Of a DNA stretch of 32,442 bases, positions 23,811 to 31,259 are shown one piece after another. The notes below the pieces were generated by a model that did not search any database, had not been told where the DNA came from, and was given only the letters and a program-made list of their open reading frames with translations. A program made the translations under genes and the position numbers. How positions within the stretch are numbered: position 1 is the first letter of the stretch; every line of letters begins with the position of its first letter. The DNA is from an uncultured Verrucomicrobiota bacterium (GTDB taxonomy: Bacteria > Verrucomicrobiota > Kiritimatiellia > Kiritimatiellales > Tichowtungiaceae). The DNA lies in the NCBI GenBank assembly GCA_903826865.1, contig CAIKGD010000030.1, positions 1 through 32,442 on the forward strand, written 5' to 3'.

Positions 23811-24838
23811 TCGTTTCCAACCGGGGTCAGCAGATCATTCAGATAAAGCTGCGTGATCATATCGCAGTCAAGGCGGTGACCCGCCTTGTAGGAAGTGATT
23901 TCTCCGGTAAAGCGCGCGTCAGGAATCAATGCGACGGCCGCGAGCAGATCGAGTACGCCGCGATGCCAAACCGCTTCCAGCGATTTGCTGTTGCGGATCA
24001 GCCGCGGTTGATTGTGATAGCGTTTTTTACGCGCAATCAGAATGTTCTGATCGGTGTAGCCGAGATTGCGGATATCGGCGAAAATCTTGCCGATCGTTTT
24101 GCAGTAAAGCATTTTTCCGTAAGGCGTGTTGGTGCGGGCCTCGGCGCCGGTCTGCACGTTGGCAAAGTTGACCGGAAATTTAATGCGTTGCTGTCCGATG
24201 GCGTTGGGAAAATTGACGGCGGCATCAACGGTCAGTTTCGGTACCGTGCCTTTGTGCGGCGCGAGCGTCAGAAACTGTCCGTGATCCCAGCAAAGTGTCA
24301 CCGGCTCTTTTACGGTCACGTATTTTACCGGACGGTTCACAGTCCGCCGTCCGGCGCGCTCCAGCGCTTCAATCAGGTCAAGGCTGCCGCGCACAAAGAG
24401 CGGCGGATCGCCGGAATCGATCTTGATCATCAGATTGTCAATATCCAGCCCCATCCGCAGTGAAATAATATGTTCCACCATGCGCACATAGTTGTGCGTG
24501 CCGCCTGCGCGCAGCACAATATTGCTGACGATGGCACCGGTCGTCCAGACGTTATCAATCGTCACGCGAATCGGCAGTGAGTTCGGCTGATCGGCCCGGT
24601 CCAGCCACCAGCCTTCGCGCTCGGTCGGTTCAAAGGTGATGGTCGTGGTGGATTTTCCGGCAAAAGTGCCCGGCCCCGAGACGCTGACCGGCTCGGCAAT
24701 CGTTTTCTGCTGAGTGCGGGGAGGGTGGCTGGGCTGATCGGTCAGGTCGAGATCCACCGGGATCCGGTTGAACTCCTCATACGAAGCGGAAAATATTTTT
24801 TCATTGCCCGCCAGCAGGCGGCCCGGTTTTTTACTCAT
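23807..24838 (-). CDS. lpxC: LpxC-family UDP-3-O-acyl-GlcNAc deacetylase, divergent
   Basis: A 343-residue member of the zinc deacetylase family that commits UDP-3-O-acyl-GlcNAc to lipid A. Two-domain layout is visible: KTIAEPVSVSGPGTFAGKSTT near 45-65 (usually GLHTG), MVEHIISLRMGLDID with E122-H123, and domain 2 with YGKMLYCKTIGKIFADIRNLGY, LEAVWHRGVLDLL and ITSYKAGHRLD with H321. Compared with E. coli LpxC from memory, the H238-x3-D242 ligand pair appears as H292-x4-D297, the D246 position is alanine, and the MDGSA loop is changed (LFVRGS near 151). About 40 extra residues precede the first domain. It is coupled to the acyltransferase gene. It is clearly of the LpxC family, but activity is less certain than usual. 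Confidence 0.82.
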   Translation of the reverse strand: MSKKPGRLLAGNEKIFSASYEEFNRIPVDLDLTDQPSHPPRTQQKTIAEPVSVSGPGTFAGKSTTTITFEPTEREGWWLDRADQPNSLPIRVTIDNVWTTGAIVSNIVLRAGGTHNYVRMVEHIISLRMGLDIDNLMIKIDSGDPPLFVRGSLDLIEALERAGRRTVNRPVKYVTVKEPVTLCWDHGQFLTLAPHKGTVPKLTVDAAVNFPNAIGQQRIKFPVNFANVQTGAEARTNTPYGKMLYCKTIGKIFADIRNLGYTDQNILIARKKRYHNQPRLIRNSKSLEAVWHRGVLDLLAAVALIPDARFTGEITSYKAGHRLDCDMITQLYLNDLLTPVGNE

Positions 24839-24937
24839 ACATGCAATCCGTGGTTAAATCATGAAATTTCGTGGTCTAAAATACGAAAGCCGCTATAGTG
24901 TTGCGAGTTCCAAACATTGGAAAAACAGATAAACTTT
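24839..24937. promoter_or_regulatory. Divergent lpxC/murJ intergenic region with a palindrome
   Basis: 99 bp between two divergent envelope genes. It contains TTCCAAACATTGGAA at 24908-24922, a perfect 6-bp inverted repeat around ACA, sited 16 bp before the murJ ATG. The placement suits an operator. The palindrome plus its following bases (TTCCAAACATTGGAAAAA) is repeated at 3331-3348. No convincing -35/-10 pair could be fixed for either direction. Confidence 0.45.
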
Positions 24938-26512
24938 ATGGAACACCGCAGATTACTCCGATCCGTTGGAACCGTCAGTATTTTCACCATGCTGAGCCGT
25001 TTACTCGGCCTGTTGCGCGAAACCGTCACCGCCGCCGCGTTCGGCACTAGTGCGGTGATGTCTGATTTTGTCGTGGCATTCCGGATTCCGAATATGTTCC
25101 GCGCGCTGTTCGGCGAAGGAGCGCTCTCTTCCGCCTTTGTTCCTGTTTTTTCAGCAATCCGCGCAAAAGAAGGCGAATCGGCTGCATGGCGGTTCGCCCG
25201 CCGGGTCTCCACCCTGCTGGGTGCGGTACTGGTTGTCATTGTTCTGACCGGCATCGGCATCACTTTTTTCCCGTCGCTTGTCGAAGTTTTTCGCCGGGGA
25301 ACCCAGACCCTGCCGCTCCTGCGCATCATGCTTCCGTACCTCTTTTTCATCTGCCTGACCGCGCTGTCGCAGGGAATTCTTAACAGCTTCGGCAAATTCG
25401 CGCTGGCGGCTTTCACGCCCTGTCTGCTCAATATTACCTGGATCGCCTTCGTACTGTTTGTCTGTCCTCGCATGGGCGCAACGCCCGAAGACCAGATTGC
25501 CGGCGTCGCGCTCGGTGTACTGGTGGCGGGTGCGGTGCAGCTGGCCGCGCAGCTTCCCGCCATGTACCGGCTGGGCTGGCGTCCGGGCGTTGACCTGAAT
25601 GCCCGCGACCCGCAGGTCACCCGTTTTCTCGGCCTGATGGGCCCGTCCGCACTCGGCCAGTCCGTTTCGCAGATAAACATGACCATTAACAGCATCATGG
25701 CGCGCTGGGCTACGCCGTGGGCAGCCGCCACCATGTATTTTGCCGAACGTCTGCTCTATTTTCCTCAAGGTATTCTGGCCACTGCCATGAGTACCGTTCT
25801 GCTGCCGGTCTTTTCCGGCCACGCCGCCGTCGGCGAAGAAGAACGTATTCGCGTAACGATCAACCGCGCCTTGCGCATGCTTCTGTTTGTTATGATACCG
25901 GCGGCGGTCGGCCTGATGGCGCTGGCCCGTCCGGTCACCGAAATGCTGCTGGGGTGGGGCAAATTCGATATCGATTCCGTAGACCGCACGGCGGCGGTGC
26001 TGCGGGTTTATGCGCCGGGCCTTTTCTTCTTCGGGTTGGCCAAAGTGTTTGTTCCGGCTTTCTACGGACTGGGCGACACCTGCACGCCATACCGCAACGG
26101 TCTCTACAGCGTCGGCATCAACTTTTCACTTAACCTGGCGTTTACGATGACGCTTCCAACGGAATATAAAGCCATGAGCCTTGCCGGTTCAGCCGTGGTG
26201 TCGGAAGCTTTCAACGGACTGTCACTCGGCTGGAAACTGGGACGGCGCATCGGATCGCCCGGCTGGCTTTCCGTGCTGGCCGGTGCCGGCCGCGCGCTGA
26301 TCGCTGCGGTCATAATGGGAGTGACGGTGATCTTTGTTCACGGCTGGATTTTTCAGGCGCTGGATAGTCATCTCGCCGCAAAACTGGCGCAGTTTATCTC
26401 CGTCGGCGGTGCCATCGCCATCGGCATGACCGTTTATCTGCTCGCCTCCGTCCTGCTCTGCCGCCGCGAAGCCGCGCAGGTTTTCAACGCCGTTTTGCGC
26501 CGTAAAGGATGA
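24938..26512 (+). CDS. murJ: Lipid II flippase MurJ (MviN)
   Basis: A 524-residue MOP-superfamily membrane protein that flips the peptidoglycan precursor lipid II across the inner membrane. The start is ATG 24938 (MEHRRLLRSVG); a TTG at 24917 would add seven residues. MurJ hallmarks are SRLLGLLRETVTAAAFG with R21, G24 and R27, then D43 and R55 in DFVVAFRIPNMFRALFGEGALSSAFVPVF (residues 43-71). YLFFICLTALSQGILNSF, AERLLYFPQGILATAMSTVLLPVFS and FFFGLAKVFVPAFYGLGDT follow. About 14 hydrophobic helices are seen. It is divergent from lpxC. The last 13 codons (AQVFNAVLRRKG) recur in diverged form at 27591-27629, beyond the following lipoprotein gene. Confidence 0.95.
   Translation: MEHRRLLRSVGTVSIFTMLSRLLGLLRETVTAAAFGTSAVMSDFVVAFRIPNMFRALFGEGALSSAFVPVFSAIRAKEGESAAWRFARRVSTLLGAVLVVIVLTGIGITFFPSLVEVFRRGTQTLPLLRIMLPYLFFICLTALSQGILNSFGKFALAAFTPCLLNITWIAFVLFVCPRMGATPEDQIAGVALGVLVAGAVQLAAQLPAMYRLGWRPGVDLNARDPQVTRFLGLMGPSALGQSVSQINMTINSIMARWATPWAAATMYFAERLLYFPQGILATAMSTVLLPVFSGHAAVGEEERIRVTINRALRMLLFVMIPAAVGLMALARPVTEMLLGWGKFDIDSVDRTAAVLRVYAPGLFFFGLAKVFVPAFYGLGDTCTPYRNGLYSVGINFSLNLAFTMTLPTEYKAMSLAGSAVVSEAFNGLSLGWKLGRRIGSPGWLSVLAGAGRALIAAVIMGVTVIFVHGWIFQALDSHLAAKLAQFISVGGAIAIGMTVYLLASVLLCRREAAQVFNAVLRRKG
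26474..26512 (+). repeat. murJ 3' end, copy 1 of a 39-bp diverged repeat
   Basis: The last 13 codons including the stop of murJ. They match 27591-27629 at 33 of 39 bases, aligned without gaps; most differences are at third codon positions. Confidence 0.7.
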
Positions 26513-26590
26513 GGCGATGGCAGGATATGAGGCAAGAAAAACACTGCATTCCGAGATTCGCCGACCATCCGATTTGTATATTTTTGAAGA

Positions 26591-26619
26591 TTGACCTTCC
26601 TGTCCGTCCTCAGCATATT
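26591..26619 (+). promoter_or_regulatory. Candidate promoter for the lipoprotein gene
   Basis: TTGACC (26591-26596) and CATATT (26614-26619) are spaced by 17 bp, 67 bp before the chosen start codon. The 173-bp gap after murJ is AT-rich compared with both neighbours, consistent with an independent promoter. Confidence 0.3.
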
Positions 26620-26685
26620 GATAAAAATACGAGTATTTGACCGAAACAGTTTTTGTGAAACTTAATAAAAATGCAGAGGAAAAAT

Positions 26686-27387
26686 ATGTTTAGACGGATT
26701 TGCTATGCCGTGATTTCCCTTGTTTGTTGTGTCTTTTTGACAACCGTTACCGGTTGCTATGCGTATAAATTCAAGGGACAGGTTAGTAACCCTCAGCCGG
26801 TGATTTCACCGGCTTCTATTAAGTACAGGCTGAACACTGTCAGTTTTGATAAAAAATCCGGATGTAAATGTCGAAGTAACCCTGCTTTTTCTGTTGCAAA
26901 AACAGGAGGGCCTTTGGCAAGTAAGGATGACATAGAACGTGTATTGGTGCGTCAATATCCGGATTTATTTACCAAATCTTCCGTCGGTGTACCGGTGGAT
27001 GTCGAAATAAAAATTACTGAATCAAAAGATGCTGTGGGGACATGGGGGAGTCTTGTTTCAGGAGCCGCAACAGCATTGGCGCTTATTCCCCCTTACATTG
27101 GTGGAGTGAAAGATGTTTGTGAGATTCGTGTTGGTATAGCAAATAACGATAACAATCAATCGAACAAAGAAATTGTTGGGTTTGCTTCCCGGGCGCAAGT
27201 CTCTCTGACACCACTTGGATTCCTGTTGTCAGACCCGCAAAAAACGTATGTAGGGGCAACTCGTTACGGAAGCGGAGTTAAGCTTATATGGTGTGATGGG
27301 GACATGAGAAAAGCGCAACAAGAAGTTTTTACGGAAGAGGTTGCCAAAGCGGTTGCTTTAGCTGTCACCCGCCGTAAAATTAACTAA
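26686..27387 (+). CDS. Predicted lipoprotein of unknown function
   Basis: A 233-residue protein with a lipoprotein-type signal: MFRRICYAVISLVCCVFLTTVTGC, with a basic n-region, hydrophobic core and lipobox ending at cysteine 24. AGAGGA lies 5 bp before ATG 26686; ATG 26671 would add five residues and lacks such a site. The mature part has VERVLVRQYPDLF-like sequence near 83-95 (DIERVLVRQYPDLFTKSSVGVPVDVEIKI), a glycine/alanine-rich hydrophobic stretch GSLVSGAATALALIPPYIGG near 124-143, and an acidic C-terminal helix. The VPVDVEI beta pattern plus a hydrophobic patch recalls envelope lipoproteins in general, but I recognise no family. Lower GC and more adenine-rich codons than murJ suggest a different origin. 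It is flanked by the two murJ-tail copies. Confidence 0.8.
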   Translation: MFRRICYAVISLVCCVFLTTVTGCYAYKFKGQVSNPQPVISPASIKYRLNTVSFDKKSGCKCRSNPAFSVAKTGGPLASKDDIERVLVRQYPDLFTKSSVGVPVDVEIKITESKDAVGTWGSLVSGAATALALIPPYIGGVKDVCEIRVGIANNDNNQSNKEIVGFASRAQVSLTPLGFLLSDPQKTYVGATRYGSGVKLIWCDGDMRKAQQEVFTEEVAKAVALAVTRRKIN

Positions 27388-27590
27388 AGGCGGTTTCCAA
27401 CGGCAAGCATCCAGCGATAACGGGGTTTAATTTTGATTACTCGTTCAGTTTTAATAGAACTGGTGCAGAATACCTCGCGATTTGTCGCGGGAATGGTCGC
27501 AAATGCCGGGAAAGTCTGGCGGTGAAAAGATCCATCCATCTGATTTAACTGGCATCGTAAATTTGAACTGAAAGCTTCTGTTTGCGCTTC
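27388..27590. other. Non-coding stretch after the lipoprotein gene
   Basis: No convincing gene on either strand. A 7-bp hairpin CTCGCGA-TTTG-TCGCGGG (27474-27491, one G-T pair) is present without a T-run. An 89-codon minus-strand frame (27384-27653) crosses the whole stretch but shows no recognisable domain and overlaps the murJ-tail relic. Confidence 0.4.
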
Positions 27591-27629
27591 ACGCAGGTCT
27601 TCAAAGCCGTCCTGCGCCGTAAAGGATAA
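27591..27629 (+). pseudogene. Second, diverged copy of the murJ C-terminal codons
   Basis: Reads TQVFKAVLRRKG then TAA, against AQVFNAVLRRKG then TGA at the real murJ end. 33 of 39 bases match, with changes mostly at synonymous third positions. Upstream in the same frame is FCLRF, faintly like the CRREA of murJ, then a stop. This looks like the remnant of a homologous gene end, not a recent duplicate. Confidence 0.55.
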
Positions 27630-27659
27630 AACCAAAGAGCATGAACAAAACATTCATTC

Positions 27660-28499
27660 TCATAGCTCTGCGGGAGTTTCATTTTTCTTTTTCGATTCCT
27701 TTTCCTGATGAAGCGCAACACCCTTAACGTACATCGGGCCTAAGACGGCATAAGCAAGACCCAGCAGGAGCAGCGTCACCGCCGCCCAAAGCGAGTGACG
27801 CGCGGGAAGCATCACAAATAGAAAAACCAGAATGGCGCTGGGAATAAAAAGAACTGCCTTCTTGGTCGGTTTCGGATAGCGTACATTTGAAACCTGCAGG
27901 CTGATAAAAACGAGGATGCCAATCAGGAAAATGGCGGCAAACCAGCCCTGCTGGAGTGAGAAATAGTCCAGCGAACAGGGGGATCTCGTCGGTTTCACCT
28001 GACTGATAAATACAAACAAGGCCACCCAGCCCGCATTGGCCGTAATCGGCAGGCCGCCGTAACCGCCCTGACCGCGCAGCGGATCGGCCACCTTAAACCG
28101 GGCCAGCCGCACCACGCCCGAAAGAGCCACGGCCGAAGGCAGCAGCACCCGGATCAAAGGCTCTTTTGCCTCCAGTGTTACTGCGAAAATCAGAATCGCC
28201 GGGGCAATGCCGAACGCCGTCATATCGACATAGGTGTCCAGTTCTGCGCCGAATTCGCTCGTACCCTTCAGCCAGCGCGCCACATTGCCGTCGATGCCGT
28301 CGAGAATCATCGCCAGCATGATCAGCCGCGCCGCGTTCAGGTAATATTCGTTTCTCATCGCGCCGGAATGGAACCCCTGCACCACATACACGATGCTGAG
28401 AAAACCTGCCAGCATCGCACCGAGCGTGATCATCGTCGGCACAACCTGCCGCCAGTTGAGAATCCAGTGTCTTTTCGATCCCTGATCTGCGTTCAACAT
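27660..28499 (-). CDS. pssA: CDP-diacylglycerol-serine O-phosphatidyltransferase (PssA)
   Basis: A 279-residue inner-membrane enzyme making phosphatidylserine from CDP-diacylglycerol and serine. The CDP-alcohol phosphotransferase motif is complete: D67-G68-x-D70-G71-x2-A74-R75-x8-G84-x3-D88-x3-D92. Around it are several hydrophobic helices (MITLGAMLAGFLSIVYVV near 23-40, WFAAIFLIGILVFISL, AVTLLLLGLAYAVLGPMYV). The N-terminal VPTMITLGAMLAGF segment is the usual lead into this family. The start codon shares one base with the psd stop (TGATG), so psd and pssA form a coupled pair, and the PssA product is the Psd substrate. A charged, lysine-rich C-terminus is present. Confidence 0.92.
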   Translation of the reverse strand: MLNADQGSKRHWILNWRQVVPTMITLGAMLAGFLSIVYVVQGFHSGAMRNEYYLNAARLIMLAMILDGIDGNVARWLKGTSEFGAELDTYVDMTAFGIAPAILIFAVTLEAKEPLIRVLLPSAVALSGVVRLARFKVADPLRGQGGYGGLPITANAGWVALFVFISQVKPTRSPCSLDYFSLQQGWFAAIFLIGILVFISLQVSNVRYPKPTKKAVLFIPSAILVFLFVMLPARHSLWAAVTLLLLGLAYAVLGPMYVKGVALHQEKESKKKNETPAEL

Positions 28500-29212
28500 C
28501 AGCGATACCTCCCTATCACGGAAACGCCTGCTGCCACGCGGGCGCCTTCCTTTGCCACCAGTTCTATATCTGCGGCCGGAAAATAAATATCCATCCGCGA
28601 CCCGAATTTCATCATCCCGAAATCATCCCCGGCCTTGATGTCAACCGCCCGGTCGTGATCCAGCCAGTAGATCACCCGGCGGCAGACCGGTCCGACGATC
28701 TGGTTCACCAGACAGCATGTCCGCCGGTTTTCGATCAGAATCGAATTATGCTGGTTTACGTCCGAAGACTTTTCCGTGAACGTAAACAGATGTTTGCCGG
28801 GGAAATAGCCTAGAAAACGGGATTGTCCGCTGATCGGCGACCGGTTGACATGAACATCAAACAGGCTCAGAAAAATGCTGATCCGCAGCACAGTTCCCTC
28901 GCGCAAACCGGCCGTATCTTCCGGTTTCAGTCCGGCCAGCATTCCGATTGATACGAACTGCTCCGGCGTAAACGCCGTGATTTTTGCCACCACGCCGTCC
29001 GCTCCGGAAAGAATTACCTCCGCATCGGCGGGCGGCACCCGCACCGGATTGCGGAAAAACCAGAGCAGATAACCGCTCAGTATAAACAGCAGGCTGACAG
29101 ACGCTGTGCCCGCCACGCCTTGCGGAAAGACCAGCAGCAGCAGACCGAACATCATCAGGGCGATTGCGACTGACACTGCCAGAAATGGAAACACTTCTTT
29201 GCGGAAACGCAT
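28499..29212 (-). CDS. psd: Phosphatidylserine decarboxylase proenzyme (Psd, PSD-A type)
   Basis: A 237-residue proenzyme that decarboxylates phosphatidylserine to phosphatidylethanolamine. Two hydrophobic helices occupy residues 8-55, followed by FFRNPVRVPP. The conserved SGADGVV near 69, SIFLSLFDVHVNRSP near 112-126 and the self-cleavage site G204-S205 in MMKFGSRMDIYFP are seen; cleavage there would create the pyruvoyl prosthetic group on the small alpha chain. The short length and FGSR site indicate the archaeal/Sinorhizobium-like PSD-A group; E. coli Psd has LGST instead. AAAGGAT lies about 6 bp before its ATG on the minus strand. It is the first gene of the psd-pssA pair. Confidence 0.93.
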   Translation of the reverse strand: MRFRKEVFPFLAVSVAIALMMFGLLLLVFPQGVAGTASVSLLFILSGYLLWFFRNPVRVPPADAEVILSGADGVVAKITAFTPEQFVSIGMLAGLKPEDTAGLREGTVLRISIFLSLFDVHVNRSPISGQSRFLGYFPGKHLFTFTEKSSDVNQHNSILIENRRTCCLVNQIVGPVCRRVIYWLDHDRAVDIKAGDDFGMMKFGSRMDIYFPAADIELVAKEGARVAAGVSVIGRYR

Positions 29213-29428
29213 TTTTTATCCTTTGACTTTATCCGGGCATCTGCCCATGAATTTAACACAACGCCGCCAGTCTGTTTGACCATTGTTCCGATGTCAAGAA
29301 TGCTGGAGCTGCCACATATATTCCGGACCGGTCAAAATCAGCGGCAACCCGAAGTCCTTCCGGATAAGGAAAAGGCGGCTGGCGAATTTTTTCGTGTGCA
29401 CACCACGGAGTTCTGCTAGAAGTTTGGT
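29213..29428. promoter_or_regulatory. Divergent psd / DUF47 intergenic region
   Basis: 216 bp without coding potential between divergent transcription units. On the plus strand TTGACC (29276-29281) is a fair -35 box, but the base-pair-correct -10 position (AATGCT) is weak; TATATT occurs further on near 29318. No riboswitch or PHO-box repeat could be made out by eye. Confidence 0.3.
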
Positions 29429-30058
29429 ATGAACTGGTTTAAAAAATTAGTCGGACATGATGAAAAATTCTTCGATCTGCTGGAAGCCAGCGCAAATGAA
29501 GCTCAGAGCAGTGTGGCTCTGCTGGTCAAAATGCTGAAAAGCACGGCCGATATTACTGCCCTTGATGAAATGGCTAAGACCCGCCGGAAAGACAAGCAGA
29601 TCACAGAAGAAATCACAGAACAGTTGTGTAAAACCTTTGTGACTCCCCTGGACCGGGAGGATATCGAAGCACTTTCAACCGCTCTTTACCGGATACCCAA
29701 AATGGTTGAAAAATTCGGTGAAAAGCACCTGCTCTGCCGTCCGTATCTGGAAGGAATCGATTTTTCGCGGCAGACCAATATTCTGGAGCAGACAACCGCC
29801 ACCGTGGCCGAAATGGTTGCGCATCTGCGCAAGCGCACCCACCTTGAGCAGGTGAAGGAGGAGAACGACCAGCTGCATTATCTGGAAGGCGAAGCGGATA
29901 AGCTCATCCTGCAGCTGACTCACGATCTTTACAGCGGACGGCATGATCCGTTGAAAGTGATCATTCATATGGATTTGTACAATATTCTGGAAAAGGTCAT
30001 TGATCGCTGTCGTGACGCAGGCAATATCATCTTTCAGATCGTGCTGAAGTATTCATGA
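29429..30058 (+). CDS. DUF47 (PhoU-like) phosphate-transport accessory protein
   Basis: A 209-residue, almost entirely alpha-helical protein of the TIGR00153/DUF47 family, cytoplasmic and thought to regulate or assist the PiT transporter encoded next to it. It begins MNWFKKLVGHDEKFFDLLEASANEAQSSVALL, the family's usual opening. Later parts have FVTPLDREDIEALSTALYRI near 71-90 and EVMDRCRDAGNII-like sequence near the end (LEKVIDRCRDAGNIIFQIVLKYS). The metal-binding acidic/basic pattern of PhoU domains is plausible but not assigned residue by residue. The ribosome binding site is weak. The PiT gene begins 64 bp downstream, and this pairing is very common. Confidence 0.9.
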   Translation: MNWFKKLVGHDEKFFDLLEASANEAQSSVALLVKMLKSTADITALDEMAKTRRKDKQITEEITEQLCKTFVTPLDREDIEALSTALYRIPKMVEKFGEKHLLCRPYLEGIDFSRQTNILEQTTATVAEMVAHLRKRTHLEQVKEENDQLHYLEGEADKLILQLTHDLYSGRHDPLKVIIHMDLYNILEKVIDRCRDAGNIIFQIVLKYS

Positions 30059-30122
30059 TGAACCGCCGTCCAGATCGTTTCAGGTTCACCCTTTGCAATT
30101 CAAACACGGGCCCGGGTCTTTT

Positions 30123-31199
30123 ATGCTTTATCTAGTACTGCTGGTAATCCTGATCGCCCTGGTGTTTGAATACATCAACGGTTTCCATGACACGGCCAAT
30201 TCGATTGCCACAACCGTATCTACCAAAGTTCTCACGCCCCGCCAGGCCATCGTTCTGACAACGGTATTCAACCTGCTGGGCGCCTTGACCGGCGTAGCGG
30301 TCGCCACCACGATCGGCAAGGGACTGGTTGATACCCATTTTGTTACCATCCAGACGATTGCCAGTGCTTTGCTGGGTGCCACGGTCTGGAATCTGTTAAC
30401 CTGGTGGCTGGGATTGCCGTCCAGTTCAAGTCATGCGCTTGTGGGCGGATTGTGCGGTGCCGCGCTGGCATCGGCGGACGGACGCTGGGAAGTCATACGC
30501 TGGTCCATGGTGAATCAGGTTTCCGGTAAAATGGAAGGCTTGTGGCATAAGGTGATCATTCCGATGTTTGTCTCACCTGCGATCGGAATTTTTGCAGGAT
30601 TCCTTTTGATGGGCGTGCTCACATTTCTTCTGCAAAGAACCCGCCCGCGATTTGTGAACATGGTATTCGGGAAACTGCAGTTATTGAGTGCATCCTGGAT
30701 GAGTTTCAGCCACGGAACAAATGACGCCCAGAAAACCATGGGTATTATCGCCCTGATTCTTTTTACCGCCACCAAATCCGGTGATCTGGACAACATCCCC
30801 GTCTGGCTTAACTTTCTCAGAACCCCCGAATTCGCAGTGGTACTATGGATCAAAATTGTCTGCGCCTTTACGATGGCGGCCGGTACGGCCGTGGGAGGGT
30901 GGCGCATCATCAAAACGCTGGGACACAAACTGGTCAAGCTGCAGCCCATTCATGGATTCGCGGCGCAAACCACCGCCGCTGCCATCATACAGATCGCCAC
31001 TCATTTCGGCATTCCGCTTTCCACCACGCAGGTCATCTCATCCTCGATCATGGGGGTCGGAGCCACTAAGCGGCTGAACGCGGTCAAATGGAGTATCGTG
31101 AGTCAGATGGTATGGGCCTGGACGCTGACTATTCCCGTCACAGCTATTCTGGCTTACGGGATCGAACGGTTAATGAAATTATTCTGTAACACATTTTGA
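30123..31199 (+). CDS. pit: PiT-family inorganic phosphate transporter
   Basis: A 358-residue inner-membrane transporter for low-affinity phosphate (metal-phosphate) uptake driven by ions. The start is ATG 30123 (MLYLVLLVILIALVFEYINGFHD); the TTG-started form from 30093 adds ten hydrophilic residues before the first helix. The two PHO4 repeats each carry the signature: GFHDTANSIATTVSTKVLTPRQA near 19-41, and SHGTNDAQKTMGIIALIL near 197-214. GLPSSSSHALVGGLCGAAL near 97-115 and its mirror GIPLSTTQVISSSIMGVGAT near 296-315 are the conserved SSSH/STTQ segments. About ten hydrophobic helices are present. It follows the DUF47 gene and is probably co-transcribed with it. Confidence 0.95.
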   Translation: MLYLVLLVILIALVFEYINGFHDTANSIATTVSTKVLTPRQAIVLTTVFNLLGALTGVAVATTIGKGLVDTHFVTIQTIASALLGATVWNLLTWWLGLPSSSSHALVGGLCGAALASADGRWEVIRWSMVNQVSGKMEGLWHKVIIPMFVSPAIGIFAGFLLMGVLTFLLQRTRPRFVNMVFGKLQLLSASWMSFSHGTNDAQKTMGIIALILFTATKSGDLDNIPVWLNFLRTPEFAVVLWIKIVCAFTMAAGTAVGGWRIIKTLGHKLVKLQPIHGFAAQTTAAAIIQIATHFGIPLSTTQVISSSIMGVGATKRLNAVKWSIVSQMVWAWTLTIPVTAILAYGIERLMKLFCNTF

Positions 31200-31204
31200 A
31201 ATTA

Positions 31205-31222
31205 ACCGGCATGCGGGCCGGT
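31205..31222 (+). terminator. Possible GC-rich hairpin after pit
   Basis: ACCGGC (31205-31210) and GCCGGT (31217-31222) form a 6-bp stem with a 6-base loop, five bases after the pit stop. No T-run follows, so termination is uncertain; the DedA gene starts 37 bp later and may be partly read through. Confidence 0.3.
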
Positions 31223-31259
31223 ATTCGCTGCAACCTCAACGTAAAACTGGAACTTGATT

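Noticed and set aside
23430-23846. 138-codon plus-strand ORF opposite the LpxL-type gene
   Set aside because: A shadow of a well-supported acyltransferase gene; the sequence looks like out-of-frame translation.
25151-25822. Long minus-strand ORFs opposite murJ (24859-25734 and 25151-25822)
   Set aside because: They lie wholly within murJ, have low-complexity G/R/S/H-rich translations and no recognisable motif.
27384-27653. 89-codon minus-strand ORF between the lipoprotein gene and pssA
   Set aside because: No domain recognised, no clear ribosome binding site, and it overlaps the diverged murJ tail on the other strand.
7624-31252. AACTGGAA shortly before three starts (7626-7633, 8562-8569, 31245-31252)
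   Set aside because: Distances to the start codons differ (20, 9 and 15 bp) and the core GGA may simply be part of ribosome binding sites; three 8-base matches in 32 kb are not compelling.
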